46,389 nucleotides of DNA, taken from contig DTTI01000018.1 in assembly GCA_012964825.1 (NCBI GenBank), positions 1 to 46,389 on the forward strand. Reading direction: 5' to 3'. Shown piece after piece: positions 9,641 through 18,009 of the stretch (the stretch's first letter is position 1; each line of letters starts with the position of its first letter). The position numbers and the translations under genes are program-made. The notes beneath the pieces were generated by a model. The model made no database searches. It saw only the letters and a list, made by a program, of their open reading frames with translations, and had not been told where the DNA came from. The stretch comes from Candidatus Neomarinimicrobiota bacterium (GTDB taxonomy: Bacteria; Fidelibacterota; Marinisomatia; Marinisomatales; S15-B10).

Positions 9641-10584
9641 TTGAGATCAGGAATCTGACAAAACGCTATGGCTCTTTTCTTGCTGTGGATGATATCACAT
9701 TTGAAGTGGACAAGGGAAAGATCCTCGGTTTTCTGGGTCCTAACGGTGCCGGGAAAACGACCACCATGCGTATTGTTACCGGTTTCATGCCGCCCACCAA
9801 AGGGACCGTAATTGTATCGGGGTTCGATGTTGTGAAGAAGCCACTCGCCGCCAAAAGACTAATTGGGTATATGCCAGAAACACCACCTCTCTATGTTGAT
9901 ATGACTGTAGAAGAGTACCTCAACTTTGCAGCCAAGCTAAAACAGGTGCCGTCCGGAGAGGTAAAAAGTGCCATAGGTTCTGCTTGCGAAAAGGTAGATA
10001 TCCGTGATGTGCTAGGCAAAGTGATCAAGACACTTTCCAAAGGTTACAAACAGCGGGTGGGACTTGCACAGGCCATTATCCACGATCCTGAAGTGCTCAT
10101 TCTTGATGAACCGACCATCGGTCTGGATCCTATTCAGATTCGAGAAGTAAGAGAACTTATCAGATCTCTTAGTGGGGAGCATACGATCATTCTTTCCACG
10201 CACATTTTGCCTGAAGTCGATATGATTTGCGATGAAGTGGTGATTATACAGAATGGTAAGATTATTGCAAAAGACACCCCGGACGGCCTTTCGAAATCCA
10301 TGAAGGGGGCAGAAAGATTAACCGTTGTTGTAGAAGGTCCCACCGAGGAAGTTTCTGCTGCTGCCTCAGCCACTGAAGGCGTTATTTCAATTCTGAAATC
10401 AACGGCAGAAAATGGAAACTGTTCACTGGTCTTGGAGTGTGACTTCAAATTTCATGTAAGAAAATTACTGTCGAGTGTTATTATAGAAAAAGGATGGAGT
10501 TTGCTGGAAATGAAAGTGGAAGAGTCAACTTTAGAGGATGTGTTCATTCATATGATGTCTGGTTCTGAGGAGATGAAAGCATGA
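9637..10584 (+). CDS. ABC transporter ATP-binding protein, GldA-like
   Basis: 315 aa, ABC-2 type ATPase. Walker A GPNGAGKTT at residues 34-42, signature LSKGYKQR, Walker B VLILDEPTIGLDP and the H-loop ILSTH are all present, followed by a ~90-residue C-terminal extension. The ATG overlaps the stop of the BatD-like gene (ATGA), and its own stop overlaps the permease start in the same way. With the next two genes it forms a GldA-GldF-GldG-type transporter. In gliding Bacteroidetes these genes relate to motility, but homologues are widespread in non-gliders and the substrate is unknown. Confidence 0.92.
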   Translation: MIEIRNLTKRYGSFLAVDDITFEVDKGKILGFLGPNGAGKTTTMRIVTGFMPPTKGTVIVSGFDVVKKPLAAKRLIGYMPETPPLYVDMTVEEYLNFAAKLKQVPSGEVKSAIGSACEKVDIRDVLGKVIKTLSKGYKQRVGLAQAIIHDPEVLILDEPTIGLDPIQIREVRELIRSLSGEHTIILSTHILPEVDMICDEVVIIQNGKIIAKDTPDGLSKSMKGAERLTVVVEGPTEEVSAAASATEGVISILKSTAENGNCSLVLECDFKFHVRKLLSSVIIEKGWSLLEMKVEESTLEDVFIHMMSGSEEMKA

Positions 10585-11363
10585 AAAATGTAATCACCAT
10601 ATTTAACAGGGAATTCCGGTCATATTTTTCTTCGCCCATTGCCTATGTGGTCATTGGCCTATTTCTGGTACTGACGGGCGTTTTCTTTTATTTGCTGTTG
10701 TCCTCATTCCTTCAATACTCGGCAAACCTTCAGTGGCAGGCGGCCAGGATGCGTCAGCCGGCACCTCCAGTAAATGTGAACCATATGATCATCCGGCCTC
10801 TTTTTTCAAACATCAGTGTCATTACGCTTTTTGTGGTGCCCATGATCACAATGAGAAGTTTCTCTGATGACAAAAAGACCGGGACGCTGGAACTTCTTTT
10901 GACATCACCAGTGACCACGGCTGAGATTGTTATCGGGAAGTTCCTTGCTGCCTTTTCCCTTTATGTCATCATGGTTCTCTTGACATGGGTTTATCCGCTT
11001 GTGATCGTCTTCTTTGGAGATCCCGATGTGATGCCTGTTGCTATTTCGTACATCGGCATCCTTGGTATGGGGGCTGCGTCGGTGGGTATCGGTGTTTGGA
11101 TTTCGTCCATGACTGAAAACCAGATTATTTCAGCTATGGGGACGTTTGTGGCGCTGCTTTTTCTTTGGCTTGTGGGATGGTTTGCCAATTTTTCATCGGG
11201 GGCAATGGGTGGCTTTTTCCAGTATCTTTCTATTGTTGAACATTTTGACGATTTCGCTAAAGGGATCTTCGATACGGGACATCTCATGTATTACCTCTCT
11301 CTTTGTGGTATTACACTGTTCCTTGCACATCAATCCATTGAAAGCTTGAGGTGGAGGGCGTAA
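10581..11363 (+). CDS. ABC-2 type permease, GldF-like
   Basis: 260 aa with about six hydrophobic segments: an N-terminal helix after EFRSYFSSPIAYVVIG, a large loop rich in Pro/Gln, then helices starting ISVITLFVVPMITMRSF. The sequence RSFSDDKKTGTLELLLTSP is the classic ABC-2 permease motif. The gene starts at ATG 10581 inside the ATPase stop and ends at 11363, overlapping the next ATG by one base. It is the inner-membrane channel partner of the preceding ATPase. Confidence 0.9.
   Translation: MKNVITIFNREFRSYFSSPIAYVVIGLFLVLTGVFFYLLLSSFLQYSANLQWQAARMRQPAPPVNVNHMIIRPLFSNISVITLFVVPMITMRSFSDDKKTGTLELLLTSPVTTAEIVIGKFLAAFSLYVIMVLLTWVYPLVIVFFGDPDVMPVAISYIGILGMGAASVGIGVWISSMTENQIISAMGTFVALLFLWLVGWFANFSSGAMGGFFQYLSIVEHFDDFAKGIFDTGHLMYYLSLCGITLFLAHQSIESLRWRA
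11353..11358 (+). promoter_or_regulatory. Ribosome binding site GGAGGG selecting the gldG-like start
   Basis: GGAGGG lies 4 nt before ATG 11363, which overlaps the upstream TAA (TAATG). It supports ATG 11363 over the GTG at 11351, which would place the start before the Shine-Dalgarno. Confidence 0.7.
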
Positions 11364-12925
11364 TGAAAGATTTAAAACTTTGGCGCGGCGCAACATATGA
11401 CGGACTCGGAATTTTATTTCTGGGGTGGCTTTACGGTGTATCTATTGTGAAATTTGACTGGGTTGCGTGGATCCTTATTGGTTTGGGTGGATTGTTACTG
11501 CTTTTCCCTTTGGCTACCAACTATCGGAAAGTGTTTAGCACCGTCAAATCCCGCCGAACCCAAATTGGTGCCAATACATTTGTTATCATTGTTCTAGTTC
11601 TGGTGATAGTTGGGTTGCTAGACTACCTAACAATCCGTCATTCCTGGCGGGTGGATACCACTTCACAGCGGGAGTTTTCTTTATCAGAACAGACTGTCAG
11701 CATACTCCGGAATCTGGATAGAGAAGTGACACTGGCGGCATTTGTTAGTGATGCAGAAATCCGCCAAATGGAAGACCGTATGGTGGAGTATACCCACTAC
11801 TCAGGGAAATTCAATTATGAGATAATTGATCCTATCAAGGAGCCTGAACGAGTACGGGAATTCTTCGGTCCTGACAAGCGGTATCTTGACCTCCCTACTG
11901 TTGTTTTGAAAACGGAACTGAAGGATGAGGAGATTAACAGTACGGGAGAAGAAGACATCACAAACGCCCTCATTAAAGTGACCCGGGATGAGAGTCGTAA
12001 GGTTTATTTTATTCAGGGCCACGGTGAAAAGGATATTTTCCCAGATGAGCCTGGAATGGCCAGTTCAGAGTTAGTGAAGAACGAGCTGGAAAAACAGCAT
12101 TTTCAGGTGGATGTTCTGAACCTTTTCCAGGAAAATAGTGTTCCGGAAGATGCAGATGTGTTGATTGTGGCCGGACCTTTAAAGCCGCTGGCCGTCAATG
12201 AGGTGGAAGCACTAGGCAATTTTCTTTCCAGCGGCGGGAACGTCCTTGCCATGCTGGATCCTGAATCAGAAAGCGGCCTGGAAGATTTGATGAATGACTG
12301 GAATGTAAAGCTTAACAGAGATTTAGTTCTTGAGTCTCACTCGAGTTTTGTTCTCACCGCTTCAGGATTGAACAGGCAGAGCAGTGTCAGTGCAGCCCCT
12401 TCATCCGCTGAGTACGGAGATCATATGATCACTAAGAATTTCCGCTATGCCACTACCTTCATTCAAGCACAGTCCCTAAGTGTCGCGGATGAGGATAATT
12501 TCGATATGGTAGTGACAGATCTTGTCTATACAAGTTCAAACAGTTGGGGTGAAATGGATTTGGATCGTTTGTACAAAGAAAAGAAAGCGGAACAGAATGA
12601 GGGAGATTCAGAAGGGCCTACTACATTGGCCATGGCAGTGGAAAAAGACGACTCTGTTAAAACTCGCTTGGTAGTTGTGGGGGACTCTGATTTTGCTTCA
12701 GATGTGTATGTGGGCCAGGCACCAGGGAATATGGATTTTTTCCTGAATATTGTGAGCTGGCTTGCTGAAGAGGAGGACCTTATCTCTGTCCGGCCAAAAG
12801 AACCTGAAAACCGATCTCTCACCATGACCATGCGTCAGCAGAAGCTGACTCTCTTTTTCCTTATCATCCTGCTCCCCATTGCGGCAGTGAGGATGGGTAT
12901 CCACATCTATATAAAACGTTCCTGA
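11363..12925 (+). CDS. GldG-like ABC-transporter auxiliary protein
   Basis: 520 aa from ATG 11363. Two N-terminal membrane helices are visible (about 13-50 and 66-85) and one near the C-terminus (LTLFFLIILLPIAAVRMG). Between them is a large periplasmic domain of the GldG/ABC_transp_aux family. Family landmarks include the segment after the second helix (TTSQREFSLSEQTVSILRNL), VYFIQGHGEKDI, and the strand DADVLIVAGPLKPL followed by FLSSGGNVLAMLDPE. These proteins always pair with ABC-2 ATPase and permease genes, as here. Function is probably as an extracytoplasmic subunit; the substrate is unknown. Confidence 0.88.
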   Translation: MKDLKLWRGATYDGLGILFLGWLYGVSIVKFDWVAWILIGLGGLLLLFPLATNYRKVFSTVKSRRTQIGANTFVIIVLVLVIVGLLDYLTIRHSWRVDTTSQREFSLSEQTVSILRNLDREVTLAAFVSDAEIRQMEDRMVEYTHYSGKFNYEIIDPIKEPERVREFFGPDKRYLDLPTVVLKTELKDEEINSTGEEDITNALIKVTRDESRKVYFIQGHGEKDIFPDEPGMASSELVKNELEKQHFQVDVLNLFQENSVPEDADVLIVAGPLKPLAVNEVEALGNFLSSGGNVLAMLDPESESGLEDLMNDWNVKLNRDLVLESHSSFVLTASGLNRQSSVSAAPSSAEYGDHMITKNFRYATTFIQAQSLSVADEDNFDMVVTDLVYTSSNSWGEMDLDRLYKEKKAEQNEGDSEGPTTLAMAVEKDDSVKTRLVVVGDSDFASDVYVGQAPGNMDFFLNIVSWLAEEEDLISVRPKEPENRSLTMTMRQQKLTLFFLIILLPIAAVRMGIHIYIKRS

Positions 12926-12938
12926 GGCTCTCAGATAG

Positions 12939-14303
12939 ATGAAAAAAATTCTAATACTTGCCAGTATCGCTGGCGTACTGGGCACCTTTGTTTACTTTTA
13001 TGAGATAGAAGGAAGCAAACAGAGGGAGCAGGACGACCAGTTCGAGGCGTCACTCTTAAAGATAAAGCGTGAAGATATTCAGTCAGTTACTTTGATCCAG
13101 GAAGAAGGTGAAATCATCAAATATGAGCGTATAGGCGATGGCTGGGAAATTACCGAGCCGGTTCGAACTAATGTTGAGGAATCGACCGTCAACGGAAACT
13201 ACTCGGCGTTTGCTAACGCCAACATTGAGCGCCGGTTCGATACAACTCCTGAGAAGCTAAAAAACTTCGGCCTAGAGCCGGCCTATGCGGAAGTGATCAT
13301 AGAATCAATAGACGGCAATAAAGTAGAACTTCTTATCGGCGACGAAGCAGCTACCCGTGGCGACCTTTTCGTTGCTTTCCGCGATTCGAACAGTGTCTTT
13401 ATCACATCCAACAATCTGAAAACACAAGCAGATAAGACACTCTTCAACCTTAGGGACAAAAAGATAGCACACTATGATAAGGATGAGGTGAACAGGATCG
13501 AGCTGGTAACTGAAGCGGATACTATCATCATTGAAAAATCAGGTGAGGAGTGGACTATGACCTCTCCCGCTTTGCCAGTAGAGGTGAGCCGTGTCAACAG
13601 CTATCTCAATTCCCTTGTGAATTATTCTGCAAAAGAGTTTGTGTCAGAGGAGTTTGACGATCCATCACAGTATGGTTTTGACAAGCCGGAGGCAAAGCTG
13701 ACACTCAGTCTCGGTGAAGAAATGGCCACCAAAGAACTGGTCGTTGGTAAAGTGGTGGAAGACGGGGACGACACTGACTTTTATGCTTATGAATCAGGAA
13801 GGTCACCTGTTTTTGTTATCCGAGAATCAAACAAGAACAATATAGCTCGCGATCCCTTTTATTTTCAGGACAAGAAGCTGGCAAAGTACGATGAAGATGC
13901 CCTAAACGAGATCCGGATCTCTGGCGCCTACCAGATTACCCTGGCTCCTCAGGATACGCTGGGGTGGTTCGTTTCCGGTGATACCACCATCAAGCTGGAG
14001 CAATCGGACATGAACCGTCTGTTCTCAGCCATCAGCGGTGTTACGGCGGCGGAACTGGTTTCTGAAAAGAGTAAAAATTGGTCAGTTTACGGTCTTAAAA
14101 ACCCCTTTCTGGAAGTTGTCATGACAGACACCACAGGTTTATCAACGGGTTACAGTATTGGTAACTCAGATGAAGACAATGACCGTTATGCGGTTTCCAG
14201 AGCGAGCTCTCGTATTTACAAGGTTAGCCTATTTTCAGTTGAAAGAATCGTAGACTGGATAGAGGAGATACGAGAGACCGAGCCTAACCTATCAACAGAA
14301 TAA
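12939..14303 (+). CDS. DUF4340 domain protein
   Basis: 454 aa with an N-terminal membrane anchor or uncleaved signal (ILILASIAGVLGTFVYFY). A tandem beta-rich region repeats three times around the pattern WEIT-P...S.Y....E: GDGWEITEPVRTNVEEST, GEEWTMTSPALPVEVSR and a third near DTLGWFVSGDTT. Short FGL-type motifs (LKNFGLEPAYAEV, YGFDKPEAKL, YGLKNPFLEV) mark DUF4340. Genes of this family commonly follow GldG-like genes and probably add an extracytoplasmic domain to that ABC complex. Its stop region overlaps the convergent DUF92-fusion gene by 20 nt. Confidence 0.85.
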   Translation: MKKILILASIAGVLGTFVYFYEIEGSKQREQDDQFEASLLKIKREDIQSVTLIQEEGEIIKYERIGDGWEITEPVRTNVEESTVNGNYSAFANANIERRFDTTPEKLKNFGLEPAYAEVIIESIDGNKVELLIGDEAATRGDLFVAFRDSNSVFITSNNLKTQADKTLFNLRDKKIAHYDKDEVNRIELVTEADTIIIEKSGEEWTMTSPALPVEVSRVNSYLNSLVNYSAKEFVSEEFDDPSQYGFDKPEAKLTLSLGEEMATKELVVGKVVEDGDDTDFYAYESGRSPVFVIRESNKNNIARDPFYFQDKKLAKYDEDALNEIRISGAYQITLAPQDTLGWFVSGDTTIKLEQSDMNRLFSAISGVTAAELVSEKSKNWSVYGLKNPFLEVVMTDTTGLSTGYSIGNSDEDNDRYAVSRASSRIYKVSLFSVERIVDWIEEIRETEPNLSTE

Positions 14304-15774
14304 TAACTCCCCCAGCCAGGGTGCAGAACAGGTTCACCGTGTCGTTATTGATGAACCTGGACCCTGACATGAGGGTAGCCTCTCCGTTACAGTGTGGGGC
14401 CACATCAACTCTTTTATTGCAGCCACTACATGAGTATGACGCCTGAATGGTAGCGCCTAGAACGGAATCAAACAGGCTCCCCGTAAAACCGGCCACCACC
14501 ACAAAAGTTATCACCTCCAAATCTTTGATAAAGAACCAGGCCGAGGCTGCTATGGCGGCGGCGCCCAAAAGTGCTCCAGCAGATCCAAGAAGTGTAATGC
14601 CCCCTGATGTACCCGACTCTAATTTTCTGAAAGTAACACTGTCTCTTGGTTTCGCTCTTGAGAAGAAACCGATCTCCGTAGCCCAGGTATCAGCTGTTGC
14701 CGCTGCCACACTGGCCAGATAGCTGAAGTAGAGAATGTCCGACGGTTCGTAGAACCACCAGATGGTGATCAGAAGCGGGATACCCCCGTTGGCATAGACC
14801 TGTACAACGTCCCGCTGGGACCCTTTACCGAAAGATAGTCGGCGCTCTTCTTTCGATTTCTTTGCAATCTTTGAAAGTAAAGAGGAGACCACAAAGAATA
14901 AAACAAGCGGTATGACAAATTTCCAGCCGCCAATCCCAAAGATAAACATCCCGAGAATGAAAGCACCCATGGCACCGTCGCGACTGAGAGCCCGCAGACT
15001 AAAGGCTCCCTGTGCCAAGGCAAATGATAAAAGAATCCAGAGCAACAGGGACATCATTGTGTTATGCTGAAGGCTATAAAAAAAGAGGTCGTATCCCACA
15101 GCAGCAAGGATTGGAACCGACAAGTTGTCCGACCCCTCTTTTGAGACCGCTTCCGCAATAGTGGCTAAGGCTGCTACCAGTAACGATACAGGAACCAGCT
15201 CCTGCAGTTGCATCGGCTCCAGCCCTGCTAAGTTCCGGAAGACTATTGTTCCGATTCCCGTCAAGAGGGCTGAAGTCAAGGCCATGGTAATGTTTCCTTG
15301 AATGGTCTTCTCATCCCGCCACGGTCGGTACGTTTCGGGATTTCGCACCCATTCTCCTGCAAAAGTTGCTGCAGTGTCAGCAAAGGTGAGGAGCAGGAGG
15401 GCCACCTGAAATGTAATCTGACGGTCCCACCAGAAGAGGCAGAGGATGAGATAGGCCAGTGGGAAATAGACGGTGCCATAGGACTTTCTTTTTGTGGCGT
15501 GCATACCTTCCAACTTTTCCGAGTTGACAGCCACCAGGTTTACCGCAATAAATATGATCGCAAGGGCTACCGGCGGTCCGTTATTGATGAAAAGGAAAGG
15601 AGACATAAGGACAATCATTCCTACCAGAACGTGGACAAATTTCCTGCTCGCTTCAGGTGTCCAGTTGAGTTTAGTTCGTGCCAATTCGCTCAGGCCGATA
15701 AGTCCAAAGATCCCCAAGAGGAAAACGACAAATGTTATCCATTCGTTGGGAAAGGGAGAAATGATAGGGAGCAT
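14284..15774 (-). CDS. Fusion of phytol/dolichol-kinase-like (VTE5) domain and DUF92 (VTE6-like) domain
   Basis: 496 aa, almost entirely transmembrane. Residues ~1-220 resemble the CTP-dependent polyprenol/phytol kinase family: EASRKFVHVLVG, KRKSYGTVYFPL, FADTAATFAGEW and the late motif SDNLSVPIL. Residues ~230-496 are DUF92: GFFSRAKPRDSVTFRKLESG, TSGGITLLGSAGALLGA, GFTGSLFDSVLGATIQ, a Cys/His stretch with CSGC and HCNG, and ND near the C-terminus. In plants VTE5 phosphorylates phytol and VTE6 phosphorylates phytyl phosphate, giving phytyl diphosphate for tocopherol or quinone synthesis. Both steps may therefore be joined in this inner-membrane protein. The isoprenoid substrate is inferred. 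It is transcribed alone, convergent to the ABC operon and divergent from rmuC. Confidence 0.85.
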   Translation of the reverse strand: MLPIISPFPNEWITFVVFLLGIFGLIGLSELARTKLNWTPEASRKFVHVLVGMIVLMSPFLFINNGPPVALAIIFIAVNLVAVNSEKLEGMHATKRKSYGTVYFPLAYLILCLFWWDRQITFQVALLLLTFADTAATFAGEWVRNPETYRPWRDEKTIQGNITMALTSALLTGIGTIVFRNLAGLEPMQLQELVPVSLLVAALATIAEAVSKEGSDNLSVPILAAVGYDLFFYSLQHNTMMSLLLWILLSFALAQGAFSLRALSRDGAMGAFILGMFIFGIGGWKFVIPLVLFFVVSSLLSKIAKKSKEERRLSFGKGSQRDVVQVYANGGIPLLITIWWFYEPSDILYFSYLASVAAATADTWATEIGFFSRAKPRDSVTFRKLESGTSGGITLLGSAGALLGAAAIAASAWFFIKDLEVITFVVVAGFTGSLFDSVLGATIQASYSCSGCNKRVDVAPHCNGEATLMSGSRFINNDTVNLFCTLAGGVIILLIG

Positions 15775-15830
15775 GAATGAAAGTACATGATAAAGTTCGA
15801 AGAGAAAAGAGACTGAGAAGGGGGATTTAA

Positions 15831-15879
15831 CACCAAGACACGCAGTTTTTCAAGAATAGAATTCCTTCGTGACTTGGTG
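15831..15879. repeat. Imperfect inverted repeat between divergent genes
   Basis: CACCAAGACACG (15831-15842) and CGTGACTTGGTG (15868-15879) are reverse complements with one mismatch in 12, separated by 25 nt. The repeat sits in the 159-nt intergenic space between the divergent DUF92-fusion and rmuC genes. It could be an operator, a stem-loop, or a copy of a dispersed short palindromic repeat. No second copy was noticed in the window. Confidence 0.6.
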
Positions 15880-15933
15880 GTCTTCCCATGAATTATCCAT
15901 CGGCAAATCACACATCAGTTCTTATTTTGCTGC

Positions 15934-17040
15934 GTGGATTTCACATTACTTGTCGGTTTGATCCTCGGCCTTCTCGCAGGCGGTGTGGTTGTTTTGCTGG
16001 TCACATCCCAGATGAACAAAGGCGGGCAAACGTCCGCTGAAGAGATGAAAAACGCCTTTTCTTCCCTTTCACTCGAGGCACTTGAAAAGTTCAATGTGCT
16101 TGCTTCAGAAACAGTGAAAAATCAGTTGGAAAAGAGTGAGGCGACATTAGAGGGAAAAAAGAAGCTTATAGATAGTAATCTTGAGACAGTCTCAAAAACT
16201 TTGGAGGAGTTGAAAAAACAATCCACAGTTTTGGTTACTCAACTGGGTGAAAGCCAGAAAGAGACAGGGAAACTTCGCTCAACAACGGAAGATCTTAGGA
16301 ATGTTCTCTCCAGTTCACAGGCGAGAGGGCAATGGGGCGAGCGGATGGTAAAGGACATCCTGGATCTTATGGGCCTTGTGGAGAATGTGAATTACGTTTC
16401 ACAAAAGTCTGTGGAGTCCGGAGAGAGGCCGGATTATACATTCAATCTTCCCAAAGACAAAAAACTGAACATGGATGTCAAATTTCCTTTGGCCCATTAC
16501 GAACGATACGTCTCAGCTGATAGTGAATCAGAACGTGAGAATGAAAAGAAGGCGTTCTTGAAAGATGTGAAAGGGCATGTAAAGGATGTGGCCAGCAGGG
16601 GGTATGTTGATCCGGAGGCAGGGACGGTGGACTACGTTCTTGTCTTTATCCCAAATGAGTCCATCTATTCCTTTCTTCACAAAAATGACCCTGAACTGCT
16701 GGACTTTGCCCTCAGCAATCGGATCATTCTTTGCTCACCTATCACTCTCTATGCCGTCCTTTCTCTCATTCATCAGGCGGTAGAAAGTTTTGCCGTTGAA
16801 AAGGCGGTAGGTGAAGTGTTGACACTGATAAACGAATTCGAAAAACAGTGGCGGAAATATGTTGAGGTCATGGAAAAGATGGGTCGCCGTATTGATGATG
16901 CCAAGAAAGAGTTCGAAAATCTGACTACCACTCGGACTCGCCAGCTGGAGCGGCCATTAACAAGGATACAGAACCTTAAACTGGGCCAGGACGGAAGTTC
17001 CCTTATTGAGGAGGAATCCAAAGGAAAAGAAGACATTTAA
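15934..17040 (+). CDS. rmuC: DNA recombination protein RmuC homologue
   Basis: 368 aa from GTG 15934. An N-terminal membrane helix (LLVGLILGLLAGGVVVLLVTS) is followed by a coiled-coil region (~30-115). The RmuC nuclease-like domain carries RGQWGERMVKDILDLMGL, then RPDYTFNLP and LNMDVKFPL, whose D...D-x-K pattern fits a PD-(D/E)XK fold. VDYVLVFIPNESIYSF and RIILCSPITLYAVL complete the family signature. RmuC limits inversions at short repeats in E. coli and is thought to act on DNA near the membrane. Length is slightly below the E. coli protein (475 aa). Confidence 0.92.
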   Translation: MDFTLLVGLILGLLAGGVVVLLVTSQMNKGGQTSAEEMKNAFSSLSLEALEKFNVLASETVKNQLEKSEATLEGKKKLIDSNLETVSKTLEELKKQSTVLVTQLGESQKETGKLRSTTEDLRNVLSSSQARGQWGERMVKDILDLMGLVENVNYVSQKSVESGERPDYTFNLPKDKKLNMDVKFPLAHYERYVSADSESERENEKKAFLKDVKGHVKDVASRGYVDPEAGTVDYVLVFIPNESIYSFLHKNDPELLDFALSNRIILCSPITLYAVLSLIHQAVESFAVEKAVGEVLTLINEFEKQWRKYVEVMEKMGRRIDDAKKEFENLTTTRTRQLERPLTRIQNLKLGQDGSSLIEEESKGKEDI

Positions 17041-17061
17041 AGTATTCTCTCCGGAGCACTA

Positions 17062-18006
17062 TTGAGATCTTTTTTTCTTCTCACCATTTTTTTTCTTCTC
17101 ACTGCTCCCCAGTTTTCACCTGATTCGTTCCGACCCTACTCTCAGACTATTGGCGGTTCTGATTTTTCCATTAACCTGGTGCCGATAAAGGGCGGCGCTT
17201 ACCAAATGGGCAGCCAACCGGATGAACCGGGCAGGGGCAGCGATGAGGGCCCCATCCAAAACGTGGAAGTCCATGACTTATGGATGAGCAAAATGGAAAT
17301 TTCATGGGACGTCTATGAGCTTTTTCTCTACCGGGAGATTGACAATATTCTTCAATCCAAAGGGAATGTTGACTTGGCGATAGATGGTATTTCCGGTGCT
17401 ACCATGCCTTACGTCAATATTAACAGGCCGGGCTACCCGGTGGTTAATATTACTCAATATGCTGCTTCCCAGTTCTGCAAATGGCTCACAGCCAAAACAG
17501 GTTATTTTTACCGTCTCCCGACGGAAGCCGAATGGGAGTATGCTTGCCGAGCAGGGGCGCAAGGTGTTTATTCATTTACCATGGATGATCTTTTCCTGGA
17601 TGATGTAGCATGGTACGAAGGAAACAGTGAGAATAAGTACCACAGGAGTGGACTCAAAAAACCAAACAACTTCGGCCTGTTCGATATGCACGGGAATGTG
17701 GCGGAATGGGTTCTGGATCACTATAACCCGGCGGGATATTCATCCACCAAGACCTTTCTCCGGGGAACCGAACTTTACCCCCGAGTGGTTCGGGGTGGTT
17801 CATTCAAAGATCAACCGGAAAGGCTCCGATCTGCTGCAAGGGGATTTTCAAGAAAGGCGTGGAAAAAGCAGGACCCACAATCACCTAAAAGCCTATGGTG
17901 GCATACGGATGCTCCTTATATAGGTTTTCGTATAGTAAGACCAAAATCCGTACCTTTCAGAGATCAAATGGAAAAATATTGGATCAAGCCTAAAAAGGAA
18001 TATTGA
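17062..18006 (+). CDS. Exported SUMF1/FGE-fold protein lacking the FGE catalytic cysteines (GldK/GldJ-like)
   Basis: 314 aa from TTG 17062, with GGAG at 17053-17056 five bases upstream. A signal peptide (FFLLTIFFLLTA) is followed by a formylglycine-generating-enzyme-like domain: GGAYQMGS, RLPTEAEWEYACRAG, FGLFDMHGNVAEWVLD, RVVRGGSF and a final IGFRIVRP. In true FGE the RGGS segment is followed by the two active-site cysteines. Here it reads RGGSFKDQPERLRSAARG with no Cys, so sulfatase-maturing activity is unlikely. Structural members such as GldJ/GldK share this fold. It opens a cluster of exported proteins and is followed 3 nt later by the Gfo/Idh gene. Confidence 0.85.
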   Translation: MRSFFLLTIFFLLTAPQFSPDSFRPYSQTIGGSDFSINLVPIKGGAYQMGSQPDEPGRGSDEGPIQNVEVHDLWMSKMEISWDVYELFLYREIDNILQSKGNVDLAIDGISGATMPYVNINRPGYPVVNITQYAASQFCKWLTAKTGYFYRLPTEAEWEYACRAGAQGVYSFTMDDLFLDDVAWYEGNSENKYHRSGLKKPNNFGLFDMHGNVAEWVLDHYNPAGYSSTKTFLRGTELYPRVVRGGSFKDQPERLRSAARGFSRKAWKKQDPQSPKSLWWHTDAPYIGFRIVRPKSVPFRDQMEKYWIKPKKEY

Positions 18007-18009
18007 GAA

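Noticed and set aside
15298-15780. Plus-strand ORF (160 codons) opposite the DUF92 fusion
   Set aside because: Lies wholly opposite a multi-pass membrane gene with clear family motifs.
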